From the NCBI GenBank assembly GCA_000226015.1, contig JH153960.1, positions 89,478 to 110,214 of the forward strand: a stretch of DNA of 20,737 nucleotides. Direction: 5' to 3'. The position numbers were made by a program, and so were the translations under genes. The stretch's first letter is position 1. Each line of letters begins with the position of its first letter. This stretch comes from Mnemiopsis leidyi (taxonomy: Eukaryota; Ctenophora; Tentaculata; Lobata; Bolinopsidae). The notes under the pieces were generated by a model. That model had not been told where the DNA came from, did no database searches, and saw only the letters and a list, made by a program, of their open reading frames with translations. Positions 9,643 through 19,635 of the stretch are shown here, piece after piece.

Positions 9643-10985
9643 ACATCTCGATATATAAGATATATAGTGGATGTATGATAATCACTGCTGCATGACGAAA
9701 CGGCTATCCTCTACATGTTTCTTTATTCGTGTGTATTTTGTTTGTATGTGTGTACGTTTGTGTGCTTGATAAAATTTTCCCAACGGTCGTAAAAAAGCTC
9801 TTTCTAATTTTTTATTTTGTAGCGCGTTTCTATTAGAAAGCAAATTTCATCATCGTTTTAGGTAGAAGAGGAAAAAGGCGGGTGAAGCGAAGCTGCAATT
9901 CATCGCACACTAAAGTTAACCCCCAGAAAAACGGTGAGGCTTTTATTCCTTTTCCTCTACTCTCAAATTTTTGCCCTTTATTGTTTGCTTTTTTTCTTGA
10001 TAAACCCACGTTTGGAGATTTATTGTTTATTTCTTTAACTAAACGTTGAAACATTCTTTCGAGATTCAACCTCATTATCTCACTTTAAACAACTGCTAGA
10101 AGAGCACAGGTCTTTATTACTTGTGTTATAATGGCAGGTTAATGACTATTATTAATTGTTATGTCTGGCTGAATCAACTAATTATATTGTAACTCAGAGC
10201 ACTAACAACCGACAAAGACAATAGCACTTGACACTACACACACGTATCGGTACATTATCACAGGTACACACTGTACTAGTGTAGTAGTATAATAGCAGGC
10301 TCCCACTGCACACCCCTCCACTACTGTATCCTGTAATTATATCACGTGGTGTTACACAGAATGCGCTCACTAAGTGGCCACTGCACGCTCTCTCCCGTCT
10401 CTCTCTCTCCGACTTGGTTCCATTGCACAATACTTTCGGTTTACTGTTGCGGCTCTGTTAGTTGTACCACATTCAGCTATATCCCGTCTTGCTCCTGTAC
10501 ACTATATAGTATGTATACCTATATGTTTTGTCCTGTACTTTTGTAAGAGCGGCATCTCTTTCTTTGACTCAATCTGCATGCCGGCTTGCTTTGCGTATTT
10601 ATAATTTGGTCTAGGATCGTCATTCCTTAAAGCAGTTTTGTTTGATCGTCATATTTTTACTGTGTAAGTTTAATTAAAATTTAAGTTAACTTGCCTCAAT
10701 GTCCACTGCTAGTTTTCTTGAAATATCATCCGATGAATGCGTGAAGGGAACACCTGTTTTAGAAACTAGCGGCTTGGATTATTTTTAGTCAAATCTCAAG
10801 TTACTCTCCCACTAAACAACCTGCTCATGAATTTTATGTCATATTCGTCCGAAATTATTATTCGTTTTCATCTAAATTCATTGACTGATTTTAAATTTAA
10901 CCGGATCAAAATTAGTCGTTCTTGTTAGTCGTTGACTGACATTTTTTCCATCCTTACACAAAAAACCTCAACTTCTCGATTTCAG

Positions 10986-11531
10986 ATTTGATTGAGCAGT
11001 TTGAGCCGATCACGCTAGTCCGAAAACTGGGTGATATGACGTGCACAGTTCAGAACGGGGAATCTGACGGCACGTTGCCCTCCTCTTGCTCATACTACCG
11101 CTGCAAAAACTGTCCGCAAGGCTTCTGTTCCGAAGAGGAGTATGTTCAGCACACGCGCACTCACCACGCACAAGCACCTCCCCCCGCTGACAAGAGCAAA
11201 CGACCGAGCAGGAGTGTGACACTGACGTGTCACACGTGCAAATACACCGCACCAGACAGCAACAAGGCTGTACTGCACGAGAAACTACACCGAGATCAGC
11301 GGGGCGGCGCGACCGTGTTCAAGTGTAAAACTTGTCACTTCCTCTCCTGTTCAAAGATGGGAATCACGATACACAAGAGACTGGAACATGCCCCGCTCAA
11401 GTACGAGTGTCCCATGTGCAACTACTCCTCGTTTAACGCGCGCCACGTGACGGCACACGTGGACAAAGTACACTGCAATCCTGTGGAGGAGTCGTGGAGT
11501 TGTCCCTACTGCTCCACCGAGTTAGATTCAG
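10986..11531 (+). CDS. Gene 2: internal coding exon with four C2H2 fingers and half of a fifth
   Basis: The exon follows GATTTCAG (ends 10985); an in-frame TGA lies upstream at 10937-10939. It has no in-frame ATG at its start, so coding must come from an earlier exon. It opens with LIEQFEPITLVRK. Numbering from that Leu, the fingers are CKNC...HTRTH (about 37-60), CHTC...HEKLH (79-101), CKTC...HKRLEH (112-136) and CPMC...HVDKVH (139-163). A fifth half-finger, CPYCSTELDS, is cut by the donor CAG|GTGCGT at 11532. The exon ends in phase 1. Joining to 14429 gives CPYC, 12 residues, then HIQSEH, a canonical finger, which is strong evidence for the splice. GC content is visibly higher than in gene 1. 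Probable nuclear DNA- or RNA-binding regulator; no orthologue assigned. Confidence 0.93.
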
Positions 11532-11799
11532 GTGCGTTAACGTCTTGTTTCATTACCAGCTTAGATTCAGGTGCGTTAAGGACTTGTTTCATTACCAGCT
11601 TACATTCTGGTGCGTAATGAGTAATGACTTGTTTCATTACCAGCTTAGATTCAGGTGCGTTAAGGACTTGTTTCATATCCAGCTGACATTCAGGTGCGTT
11701 AAGGACTTTTTCATTACCAGCTTAGATTCAGGTGCGTTAAGGACTTGTTTCATATCTAGCTTAGATTCAGGTACGTTAAGGACTTGTTTCATAACAAGT
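11522..11799. repeat. 39-bp minisatellite, about 7 copies, containing the exon's 5' splice site
   Basis: The unit reads TTAGATTCAGGTGCGTTAAG followed by GACTTGTTTCATTACCAGC. Units start at 11522, 11561, 11600 (45 bp, diverged), 11645, 11684 (38 bp), 11722 and 11761. The first copy overlaps the last ten coding bases of the exon. Five units keep CAGGTGCGT, one has CTGGTGCGT and one CAGGTACGT. Most also end in an acceptor-like TTACCAG, TATCCAG or TATCTAG. The array therefore repeats both donor- and acceptor-like signals. Confidence 0.95.
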
Positions 11800-12665
11800 T
11801 GTACGCCACCACCTTTAATAAGTCTAATTGATCTGGTCTACACTTCCGCGTTCCGGAGTGTACAGTATGTATACATCGGTTTAGTCAAATCAGTGCAAAT
11901 TTTCACGCTGAGCCAGCACTCAAAATTTAGGCTAATAAAGTGTATTATGCACGTGCTGTCGCACAGCTTCTTTTGAAGGATATATTGTCATGGTATCATA
12001 CTGAGTGTCCAAAATTAATGCCATTCGTGTCAAAATATTGACAATTATAGTCCGACCTTTAAGCATCATTCAGAGCCCATCCTAATATAAGGAATATAAA
12101 TCTTTGGAAACTAAAAACCCACCTCACAGAATGGCGTCTTTTTTTACTCCCGCTCAATTCTTGCGATTCAGCTGCTAAGCCAATCACTACAGACAATGAG
12201 CACATGGCCCCACATCTCTCCTCGTAAAATATTTTGAAAGTATTTTCCTATTTTCGACTTTTCCTTTTTCAAAAGTATTTTTTTGATTACAAAGCCTTAA
12301 TGCTCGTTCGTTTAACTACGTCATCGTTACCAGAGTCACTGAACACTGAACATGCATTCCGCTAAACATTTTCAAACCCTACATTCTACAAAGAATATAG
12401 AGGAATGTCGGCAGTCCAATTCTGATAGTGTTGACAGATACTGTACACTGAACAGAGGCCTGAAGGCCACGCTAGATCTAATCACGTACCTGACCGTGAA
12501 TATACGAGTCAAAGGTAGCTAGTTAGTCGCAAGTGATGTGGTGAGGAATAGTGTAGTTACTTTCATGACAACAAGTGTGGCGGAGTGTCTCTATTTCTAG
12601 GTTCAGGTTACAGGTCACTTTGTAAAGTACTGAGATATCTACATCTCGTGAGGGAACTATTGTCT

Positions 12666-12840
12666 CCTTGGTGACATGTATGTATTGGTTGTAAGGTACT
12701 GTAGTCTGTACTTACAGTCCCCTTGGTGACATGTATGTAAATTGGTTGTAAGGTACTGTAGTTGGTACTTACAGTTCCCTTGGTGAATAGTGACACATGT
12801 TGGTTGTTAGGTATTCTAGTTTTACTGACCGTACTTACAG
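12666..12840. repeat. 55-57-bp tandem repeat, three copies
   Basis: CCTTGGTGA recurs at 12666, 12721 and 12778. Each is followed by an ACATG stretch, TTGGTTGT, AAGGTACTGTAGT or a diverged form, and CTTACAG or CTTACAGT. The third copy is the most diverged. A degenerate fourth copy may lie at 12607-12636 (TTACAGGTCACTTTGTAAAGTACTG). Confidence 0.85.
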
Positions 12841-14331
12841 GTTCTAGTTGGGTAGCAAGAGTTGACAGTTAAAATGTGAGCAGTTCAGGCTGAGCGGTAA
12901 GGTGGTTTTATATCCCGAGCCAGCTGGTTAAGTAACCTGACATATTTGGTCTCGTTTGTAACGTCTCTTCTCATTATGACATAATCCGATATTACTCCTG
13001 CTTGCTGTTAAATGGAAAAGTTCGAGGAAGATGACATCTTTAAAAGCCCCCACATAAGTTAGTCAAAGTGGTATCGTATTGCGCAACTTAACTATCGATA
13101 TAGGCTCAATGGGTCAAGACCATTGCTAAACAATAATATCACAGCAAATGCAATATCAGGCTTATGCCTATCACAATCTTTATAGGATTACAAAATAGGT
13201 CACATATTTTCATGAATAACGCTACTTGAACTGTGGATATTGTCATAATGTGATATTCGTCATTTCTATTGTATTGGACTCTTGATCCTAAACGACATAG
13301 TTTAATAGCAGCCAACAGAATATTTCTGTTTGTTCTTTCTCGACTAACTGTGTTCTGGCGATCACCAGCCAATTGAGTCATCCGAGGATGTAAGAGCAAT
13401 CTGACCTATGACAGATGATAAAATGCGCTTGTTACGAAGATCAGATCTCGAGTGGGTTTGTGGGTTGAAGTTTTGGAACTTGTTAATGATTACTTGTATT
13501 TACTGAGTACAACTGAGTTCCGGTGACCTGACCCTGCAAAAGACTAATCCAAACCAAGTTTGATATTGGCTGGTACCGCAACATTTAAATCCGCGTTGTA
13601 ACTTCATAGACACAACTCAAACTCTGTCTTGTGTAGGAGTACTGAGCACACTAGTCGCCCCACATGTAAGTCCTATAATCAACAACCGTGCACATTTTAT
13701 AATGTAACAATATGCAACACTCGCCCAAGATATACGATATCTGTTATACACCTGACAATTGCACGAACAGTAACTCATACACAGAGCATGAATGAGATTA
13801 CTGGTACACACGTGGAAATCACGTGACGGTCTAATATCATTGAGGCTGGTAGCGGTGCGTCAATTTGTTGCATAGCCTCTCCAAGTTAGAGGCAACAGAT
13901 GTCACGCTACGCAGCATAACAGCTATATAGGTGTTGCGAAACATCTCAAATTTGTGCACATCTCGTGAAAGTTATAACTTATATTAGACAGGCCGAGAGA
14001 GAAGCTGTGCGATGCAGTGTCGAGAAATCTTACATTTTAATGAACAAATAACGTCAGGTGCTGGGGTGTAGCTATCTTCTCAGCTTACACTGCGACTCTC
14101 TAATCCTGGATAAATTATTTGAGGAGTTAGATCGCACTGTTGTGAAATTTGGGTCGTCACGTTGGCCACGTAACTACTTTAAGTGATCTGAATCTCTTAA
14201 GTCATCATGGTTTTGTCTCCAGGTTTGAGCAAATATAGAATGGCGTGTCGAGTAAAAGATCAACGATGCAATAAATAATGGCTCGTCTTAAATTTGTAGT
14301 GTTATTACACTGCGCCCAAAACTGAAACTCC

Positions 14332-14357
14332 TTACAAAATTCGTACAAATTTTGTAA
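14332..14357. repeat. 10-bp perfect inverted repeat with 6-nt loop
   Basis: TTACAAAATT at 14332-14341 and AATTTTGTAA at 14348-14357 surround CGTACA. In the pre-mRNA this would be an AU-rich hairpin about 70 nt upstream of the 3' splice site at 14428. A role in splicing is only a possibility. Confidence 0.8.
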
Positions 14358-14428
14358 AATAATATTGAAAAGCTCCGATTGTATATACTTCTGTCAGCAT
14401 GAATTCGTAAACCAAACAAACATTTCAG

Positions 14429-16698
14429 GTCTAAAGCTAAAAACGCACATTCAAAGCGAGCACACAGACGAGTCGCAGTTCAAAGAGTTTACATGCGACC
14501 TGTGCGACTACGTCTGCCAAACCAACACCGACATCGTACATCACATGAAGGCTCACCGAGCCAAGAAGAAGCTGTTTAAGTGTCCCAAGTGTTTGTTCAT
14601 TTCAGTAAAGTTCGATAAGTACGCAAAACACCTTGACGTGGTCCACGATGAGGTCCAGACAGAGGAGTGCCCCCAGGAGGAGCTTATCGCTGCGAAGAGT
14701 GAGGAGAAGGGAAACATTCCCGTTATTCGTGTCATTCAGAAGAAGGAGACAGATTGTAGGTCGGGTGCTGAAGAGGTTGATATCAATAACGCCATGTACA
14801 CTCCACCTACCTCTCCCGTTGTTAAACCTGATCCCACTGTCAAGCCTGATCCGGGCAACATTTTCGACAAGATTAATCTCAAAAACCAGGATAAAGTTAA
14901 GGTTTGTAGAGCGGTTGGCCTTAGGGCGTCTCCGAGGAAAAAATTGAAAAACGTCGACACAAAACAGGGCAGAGTTCACAAGCTCCGACTTTCTGGTCCG
15001 GGAATAATGGGTCGCAGGGCTCTGAAACGTTGTCGATATTGCACAACTAAAACCATGTTTGATACTTTAACCAAACTTAGGGAACATCACATCAAAGCTC
15101 ACGGTATCAGTGATTTGGGAGTTCAGCTTGGTATGCGACAGTACAAGTGTAAATATTGCCCTGAAAAACAAGAATTCGAGGGTCTGGCCGCACTTAAAGA
15201 CCACTATGCTGCAGTTCATCCCGACTCCTCGGTCAGAAAACTCGTGAAGCGATCACGGTCTCAGAACGAATCTAACGAGTCAGGCACTTCAGAAATCACT
15301 GAGATCCCCAAGATAAAACCGTCGCTTTTAGACGAGATTGATATAGCGGAGACAAGTTGTGAAACCAAGAGACAAGACATGTTGGATTGCATCCTGCAGT
15401 CCCAGAAACAGATTGGTAAAGCCCTTAAAGATTCCAGTCCGGAGTGCAACCTCACTAAATCTAGAATCGGCCGTATTCAGTCAGCTCCAAGTGCCACTTA
15501 CGATAAACCCCCTAGTGTGAAGCCTGTAATGTTCGGATCAGACCATCGTGTTGGACTAAAAAGTTTGGTGGGTTCAGCACCACCTTCACCCCTCATCCCA
15601 CCTGCAACACTGCACAACCTCGGCACAATCACCCCCAACAAGACGATACCTGATTATCAGGATAATCTGGGTACCTCTATTTATAACCTCTCTCTGGCAG
15701 AGTTACAATACTTGCAGCAGTGCTATCTCTACCAGGCGTATTGTATGAACATGTACTATACAGATCCTATATACCGACAGTATGTGCACGAGAAACAGCT
15801 GGAAATGTTGCAAGACCGCGGCAGAAAGGAGCAACAAGTCCTATCCTTACACCCACCTCCATCCTTCACCCAACGTCCCATCGTCAAGATATCAGATCCC
15901 CGATCTCTGGCTCAGCCGAGTCCAGCTGCTCAGCCCACTGTCGCATTGGAGCTAACAAAACCCAAGCTTGGCTCACCCCCAGTTTCCAGTCCTCGCTCCG
16001 TCCCTTCTAAATCAGATATCAGTACTCATCGCTGTTTTGTTGCTGCGTGTCCCTTCAACTCTCCTCGTTTACTGGATCTCAAGAGACACATCTCGGAGGC
16101 GCACAACATAAGAATAACAGACACGATGGAGGCTGAGCTGGAGAAACTTATCAGAGCTCAGGAGGGGGTAAAGATCGCCCCCGAGCGGGTGGTCCCGAAC
16201 GTAACCCTGAACAATCGTACTTACCCTTGTTCTCACTGTTCCCAAACTCTCAACTCCTTCGACTCCTATGTTCAGCACATGATAGAGGTACACCGCAGTG
16301 AGCTCGGTATCGTCAGTCAAGGATCTCTCCCCAACACCTTTAACACGCACTTCAGCGGCCCCGCCAAAACTTCCACCAACATGAGCAGAACCTCGACGTC
16401 CCCCAACAAGCGGGAGGAGAACAGTGCAGCTCCTGCACCCGTCACCATCAAGCCGGACGTGCAGTCTCCGTCCAGTAGTCGAAGTTCAGGGCAGCCCAGC
16501 ACCAGTTCGGGGCTTGTAAACGGCACTTCTGGCGAGGGTTTCGAGTGTACATCCTGTTACCATGTTGCGTCGAGCGCTGCGGCGTTGGAGAGGCATGAGA
16601 AGGTGCATGATACTACCTACCATAAGTGTACTGTTTGTGAATATCTAGCTCCTTCACAGGGCTCTCTCAATGTTCACATGAACGTTCACAAGACTTAG
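14429..16698 (+). CDS. Gene 2: terminal coding exon, C2H2 zinc fingers plus low-complexity linkers
   Basis: The exon begins after CATTTCAG. Its first two bases complete the Gly codon split from 11531. Exons 10986-11531 and 14429-16698 together encode 937 residues. Here the fifth finger is completed (GLKLKTHIQSEH). Further fingers are CDLC...HMKAH (about 202-224), CPKC...HLDVVH (231-254), CRYC...HHIKAH (about 381) and CKYC...HYAAVH (about 420), both with 14 rather than 12 residues between Cys and His, CFVAAC...HISEAH (CX4C, about 716), CSHC...HMIEVH (780), CTSC...HEKVH (886) and CTVC...HMNVH (913), ending just before TAG at 16696. Between residues about 440 and 710 lies a finger-free region with a Tyr/Gln-rich patch (15691-15820) and Pro/Ser-rich stretches. 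VKPD occurs twice (14821-14853) and IKPD once (16447-16458), fitting the SUMO consensus. Basic KSRxRx-type and RKK patches may be NLSs. No named orthologue is claimed. Confidence 0.94.
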
Positions 16699-17305
16699 AA
16701 AAAATGAAATATACAACTTCGTTTGTAATTGATTTTGTGTGTTTTGTCATGAAAATCCCGTTTGATGAAATGATTTTTCAAGTTCCTTAGAATTCTCGTT
16801 TATATATGTAGTTTATGACGCATATTTTACATCCTATATTTTTTGAAGGTGTAGCGTTTTATCTCAGATTTATCTGACTCTCAAAATTAGCTCCTTTTCA
16901 ACCATATAAAAATCTCTTACGTCAGTTAACGCGCTATGATTTTGTACACTGTACACACATATGTATGAAGTTATAAGAGATTGATAAATGTGTTACTATG
17001 TAAAATTTTAGCACTCAATGTGCTGGGTTTGTATACCACGGGCCTTATAGTATAAACTTGTAATGGGTTGACCCTATTTATTTATTATTGTCGTCGCATA
17101 ATCCTCATCTATGGCAAAGACAAATTGATAATTTGTCGGTTGGCCATACTTTCGTTAATGAATGGAATAACTTTGCCTCACCGAAACCTGTTTGGTGCGT
17201 TCCTTTTCTGCGATCAATTTCGATCTTTTTCCGAACGTTTAACCAACGTTCACTTCGATAACCCCTTAAATGAACATTCTTGACATTAAAGGCGCGTCAT
17301 GAACA
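16699..17305 (+). terminator. Gene 2 3'UTR, approximate extent
   Basis: AT-rich sequence after the stop with no coding potential. The nearest plausible polyadenylation signal is ATTAAA at 17285-17290. A canonical AATAAA is not seen before 18435-18440, so the transcript could be longer. The end is uncertain. Confidence 0.4.
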
Positions 17306-18508
17306 TGCAATATCTTACATGCTGATGATAAAACTTTTAATTACACTTACAGACCAACTTCCAATTCCGTAAAATGAACGAAAGCAGAAAGGGAATTTTG
17401 CTGTAGTTACGTAAAAGTTCAACCAGTTTCATGCATGTTCTAATTGTTGTCAGTGTAGAGTTCGTGTGACAAACAGTCCTCAAAGTGAACCAGACCACTG
17501 GAATCCTTATTCAATGTGCTTAGAGCTACTGTTACATAGTTCCATCGCTTCTTGTACCATAAACAAACAGACAGAATCTTTGATCTAAACTCCCATGTAA
17601 ACACCAGGACGAGTGTCACTTTGAGGCATGTTAGTGTGAGCATGAACTTGCGCAAATTAAAAAAAGCTATAATAATCGTCTTGTTTGGTCAACTTCTGAT
17701 TACTACTTGCATCCGCACGAGTTCATTATTTGATTTTTAGATGATATTTTAAACTTTTTACCGTGTTTTATAACAACACGCATCACATCTTCGTACGAAG
17801 TATTATCTTATGTTTTTAATTTTCCTAATTAATTTTAATTTATCTGTTACATACATTTTATTTCCAAAGAAATCGGATGGTTTTACTTTTAATTTCTGTA
17901 CAGATAGGACGGCACACTGAGAATAACGCTGCACTTTTATTCGTGCAAATAATATTGTTTTTTTTGCACCTTGCATCTTTTTTTTCTTATGTAATACATA
18001 TGTATATATGAATATACGGACGATGGATGCTTGTAAGTCTGCAGAGAAGACATAGGGTTATGAGTTTGCATGCAGAACTTTCGTCATAAAAATGAGCACA
18101 ATACAACCCCATATAAAAACAAACTTTCCAGTTCTTAGAATCGTATCACGCTCACAGTTTCGATTGATTGAAAACCCCGAGGGCCAGGGGTACCACACAT
18201 TCTAAGCAGTATACATAATTTATTGTTGAACAAATACACCTAGATTAACTAATATATAAATAGATAAAACTACCTGCTTACCTGACCTCAAGTGCCTACC
18301 AGCATCATAAGAATTTGAATATATGTAGATATAAAAAAGCTGAGCTAACTGACTATGAGCATTGAAGCAGCGACAGCAACAAAGGTCACAAACCACATTA
18401 AAACCTTGAAAACTATCCAGCTTTGTATAAGTGAAATAAAATGGTTAAAGATTCTTTAGAAAAATTCAACACACGTCGTAAACAAATACTCATAGAGCTG
18501 AACTATAC
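17306..18508. other. AT-rich intergenic sequence
   Basis: No recognisable gene on either strand. Short ORFs have no family-like features. Poly-T/poly-A runs (for example 17956-17990) and an AATAAA at 18435-18440 are present. I see nothing else that can be supported. Confidence 0.6.
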
Positions 18509-19111
18509 TTAGTACCTTTTTTGCATTTCAAGGCTACAAATCTTCCCTCCACGAATAAAGAGTTTTTTGTCCTTCTCAACTTCAGCTCTTCTTTTTAACA
18601 CTAAGACAAGTTCTTTATGCCGAGCTCTCTCTTCTGCTGTGCGATCAGGAGCTAGGAACACCCTCTTAAATTTCTCAGTCCCACTCAGTTTACTCGACTT
18701 CTTGAGTATTTACAGCGCGATCGAAGAGCTGGAAATGGAAACTTTAACCGATCTTGCAGCTGACGGCGATCAACTCGGGGTTTCTGTTTCAGTGATTTAA
18801 TTACTTCAGAGACTTTTTTATTGATCTCCTCATTGTCCTCCTCGCATAGCCCAAGGACCATGATGTTCCTACCCAACTCCTCCAAAGCAATCTCGCTGGC
18901 AACTGATTTGATGGATTATGTAGTAATCGCAGCTGAGTTTTAATAGCATCAGATTACACCACATCCCAAAGCTTTGTTTAACTGAACTGACTTCTTTCTG
19001 AACACCCTCAAAAATCTCGGTGTTGAGATCTTCGTTAAACTCTTTCGCGCTTGAAAGTCCCTCTTTTGCTGTAATAAGCCGCTTCTGTACAGTGAAATGG
19101 CCTACCGACAA
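18509..19111 (-). pseudogene. Decayed non-LTR retroelement (LINE) ORF1 remnant
   Basis: Reading from 19111 leftwards, three frame segments together look like an L1-type ORF1 (nucleic-acid-binding chaperone of LINEs). The N-terminal segment is heptad-like (EFNEDLNTEIFEGVQKEV), suggesting a coiled coil. The second segment has EELGRNIMVLGLCEEDNEE, matching the usual start of the RRM-like region. The third, in another frame, has FKRVFLAPDRTAEERARHKE and, 20 residues on, LFIRGGKI, the family's C-terminal signature, ending at a stop at 18509-18511. At least two frameshifts (near 18885-18960 and near 18700) separate the segments, so it is non-functional. No ORF2 endonuclease or reverse transcriptase was found in the window; that end would lie to the left on this strand and appears deleted. 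Confidence 0.75.
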
Positions 19112-19214
19112 CTGCGCCCAAGAGAATTCAGTTCACACATGTTAACAGGGTACCCAATCAGTTATGTGATCTGATCTATCAGGTCAGATTTTGAAAACGA
19201 CAACTGCGCCCAAG
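19106..19214. repeat. 17-bp direct repeat pair, 92 bp apart
   Basis: CGACAACTGCGCCCAAG occurs identically at 19106-19122 and 19198-19214. A reverse-complement core, TGGGCGCAGTTG, lies at 20036-20047, and ACTGCGCCCAA also occurs at 14309-14319. The motif resembles the end of a dispersed mobile element, but no target duplication was identified around it. Confidence 0.7.
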
Positions 19215-19627
19215 GATAACGTGCCACTGGCTGGTACCATTTTTACATTTTGTTTCATGTGAGTACTTGCAATTTGCTAGATGGTGAAGATCAAGTCCTT
19301 TTTATGTGAACCCTACCCGAAAAATTTCGCATTAACACTCCGAACAAGCTTAAATATGGGTGATGAAACTACAGAATTATCTATTTATCGTTATGCTCGT
19401 CTTTGTAGGACCCAAAATTGGTGATTTTGAACCAAATGGGTACTATACAAGCCAGAACCTTTTGGGGAGCTTAGGGGCGATGAATTTTTTATACAGGCTC
19501 CATGTCAATCGCTCTGACGACTAACAGAACACGACATGGCCTGGTGATGGTTATCTATTCGACAGATATTTACTTGCCTATAGGTCTGGTTAGCATCGTG
19601 TTACCTCTTGAGGTTCTCGGCAGTTGT

Positions 19628-19635
19628 CGTTTCTA
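19628..19635. repeat. Left target-site duplication of SINE
   Basis: CGTTTCTA, identical to 19957-19964. It lies next to the ATT-rich tail of the SINE. Confidence 0.75.

Larger units (their letters stand above)
5944..10985 (+). other. Putative gene 2 intron 1 (about 5 kb), repeat-bearing non-coding DNA
   Basis: If the exon ending at 5943 joins the one beginning at 10986, this is intron 1, with GTGAGT at the left and TTTCAG at the right. It is AT-rich, and no conserved protein could be recognised in any ORF on either strand. It holds short tandem duplications (5986-6045, 7050-7107), a TA microsatellite (7303-7330), a candidate alternative exon (7591-7667), a 20-bp minisatellite (8851-9110) and a 14-bp palindrome (9629-9642). 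I see nothing definable in 6046-7049, 7700-8840 and 9650-10980. Confidence 0.4.
11532..14428 (+). other. Gene 2 intron between zinc-finger exons
   Basis: A 2,897-bp phase-1 intron starting GTGCGT and ending CATTTCAG. Its left end is the 39-bp minisatellite. A 55-57-bp tandem repeat lies near 12.7 kb and a hairpin lies about 70 bp before the acceptor. No additional coding exon was recognised in 11800-14300. The intron's boundaries are supported by reconstruction of a C2H2 finger across it. Confidence 0.9.

Noticed and set aside
9833..10075. Minus-strand 80-codon ORF, basic
   Set aside because: No recognisable motif; AT-rich intronic background makes such ORFs expected.
10131..10143. ATGGCAG|GTTAAT as a phase-1 gene 2 first exon
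   Set aside because: Phase fits, but the donor is poor and the exon would be only seven coding bases.
11494..11976. ORF with repeated FRCVKDLFHYQ-type 13-residue units
   Set aside because: Product of the 39-bp intronic repeat in another frame; it starts inside the real exon and has no family resemblance.
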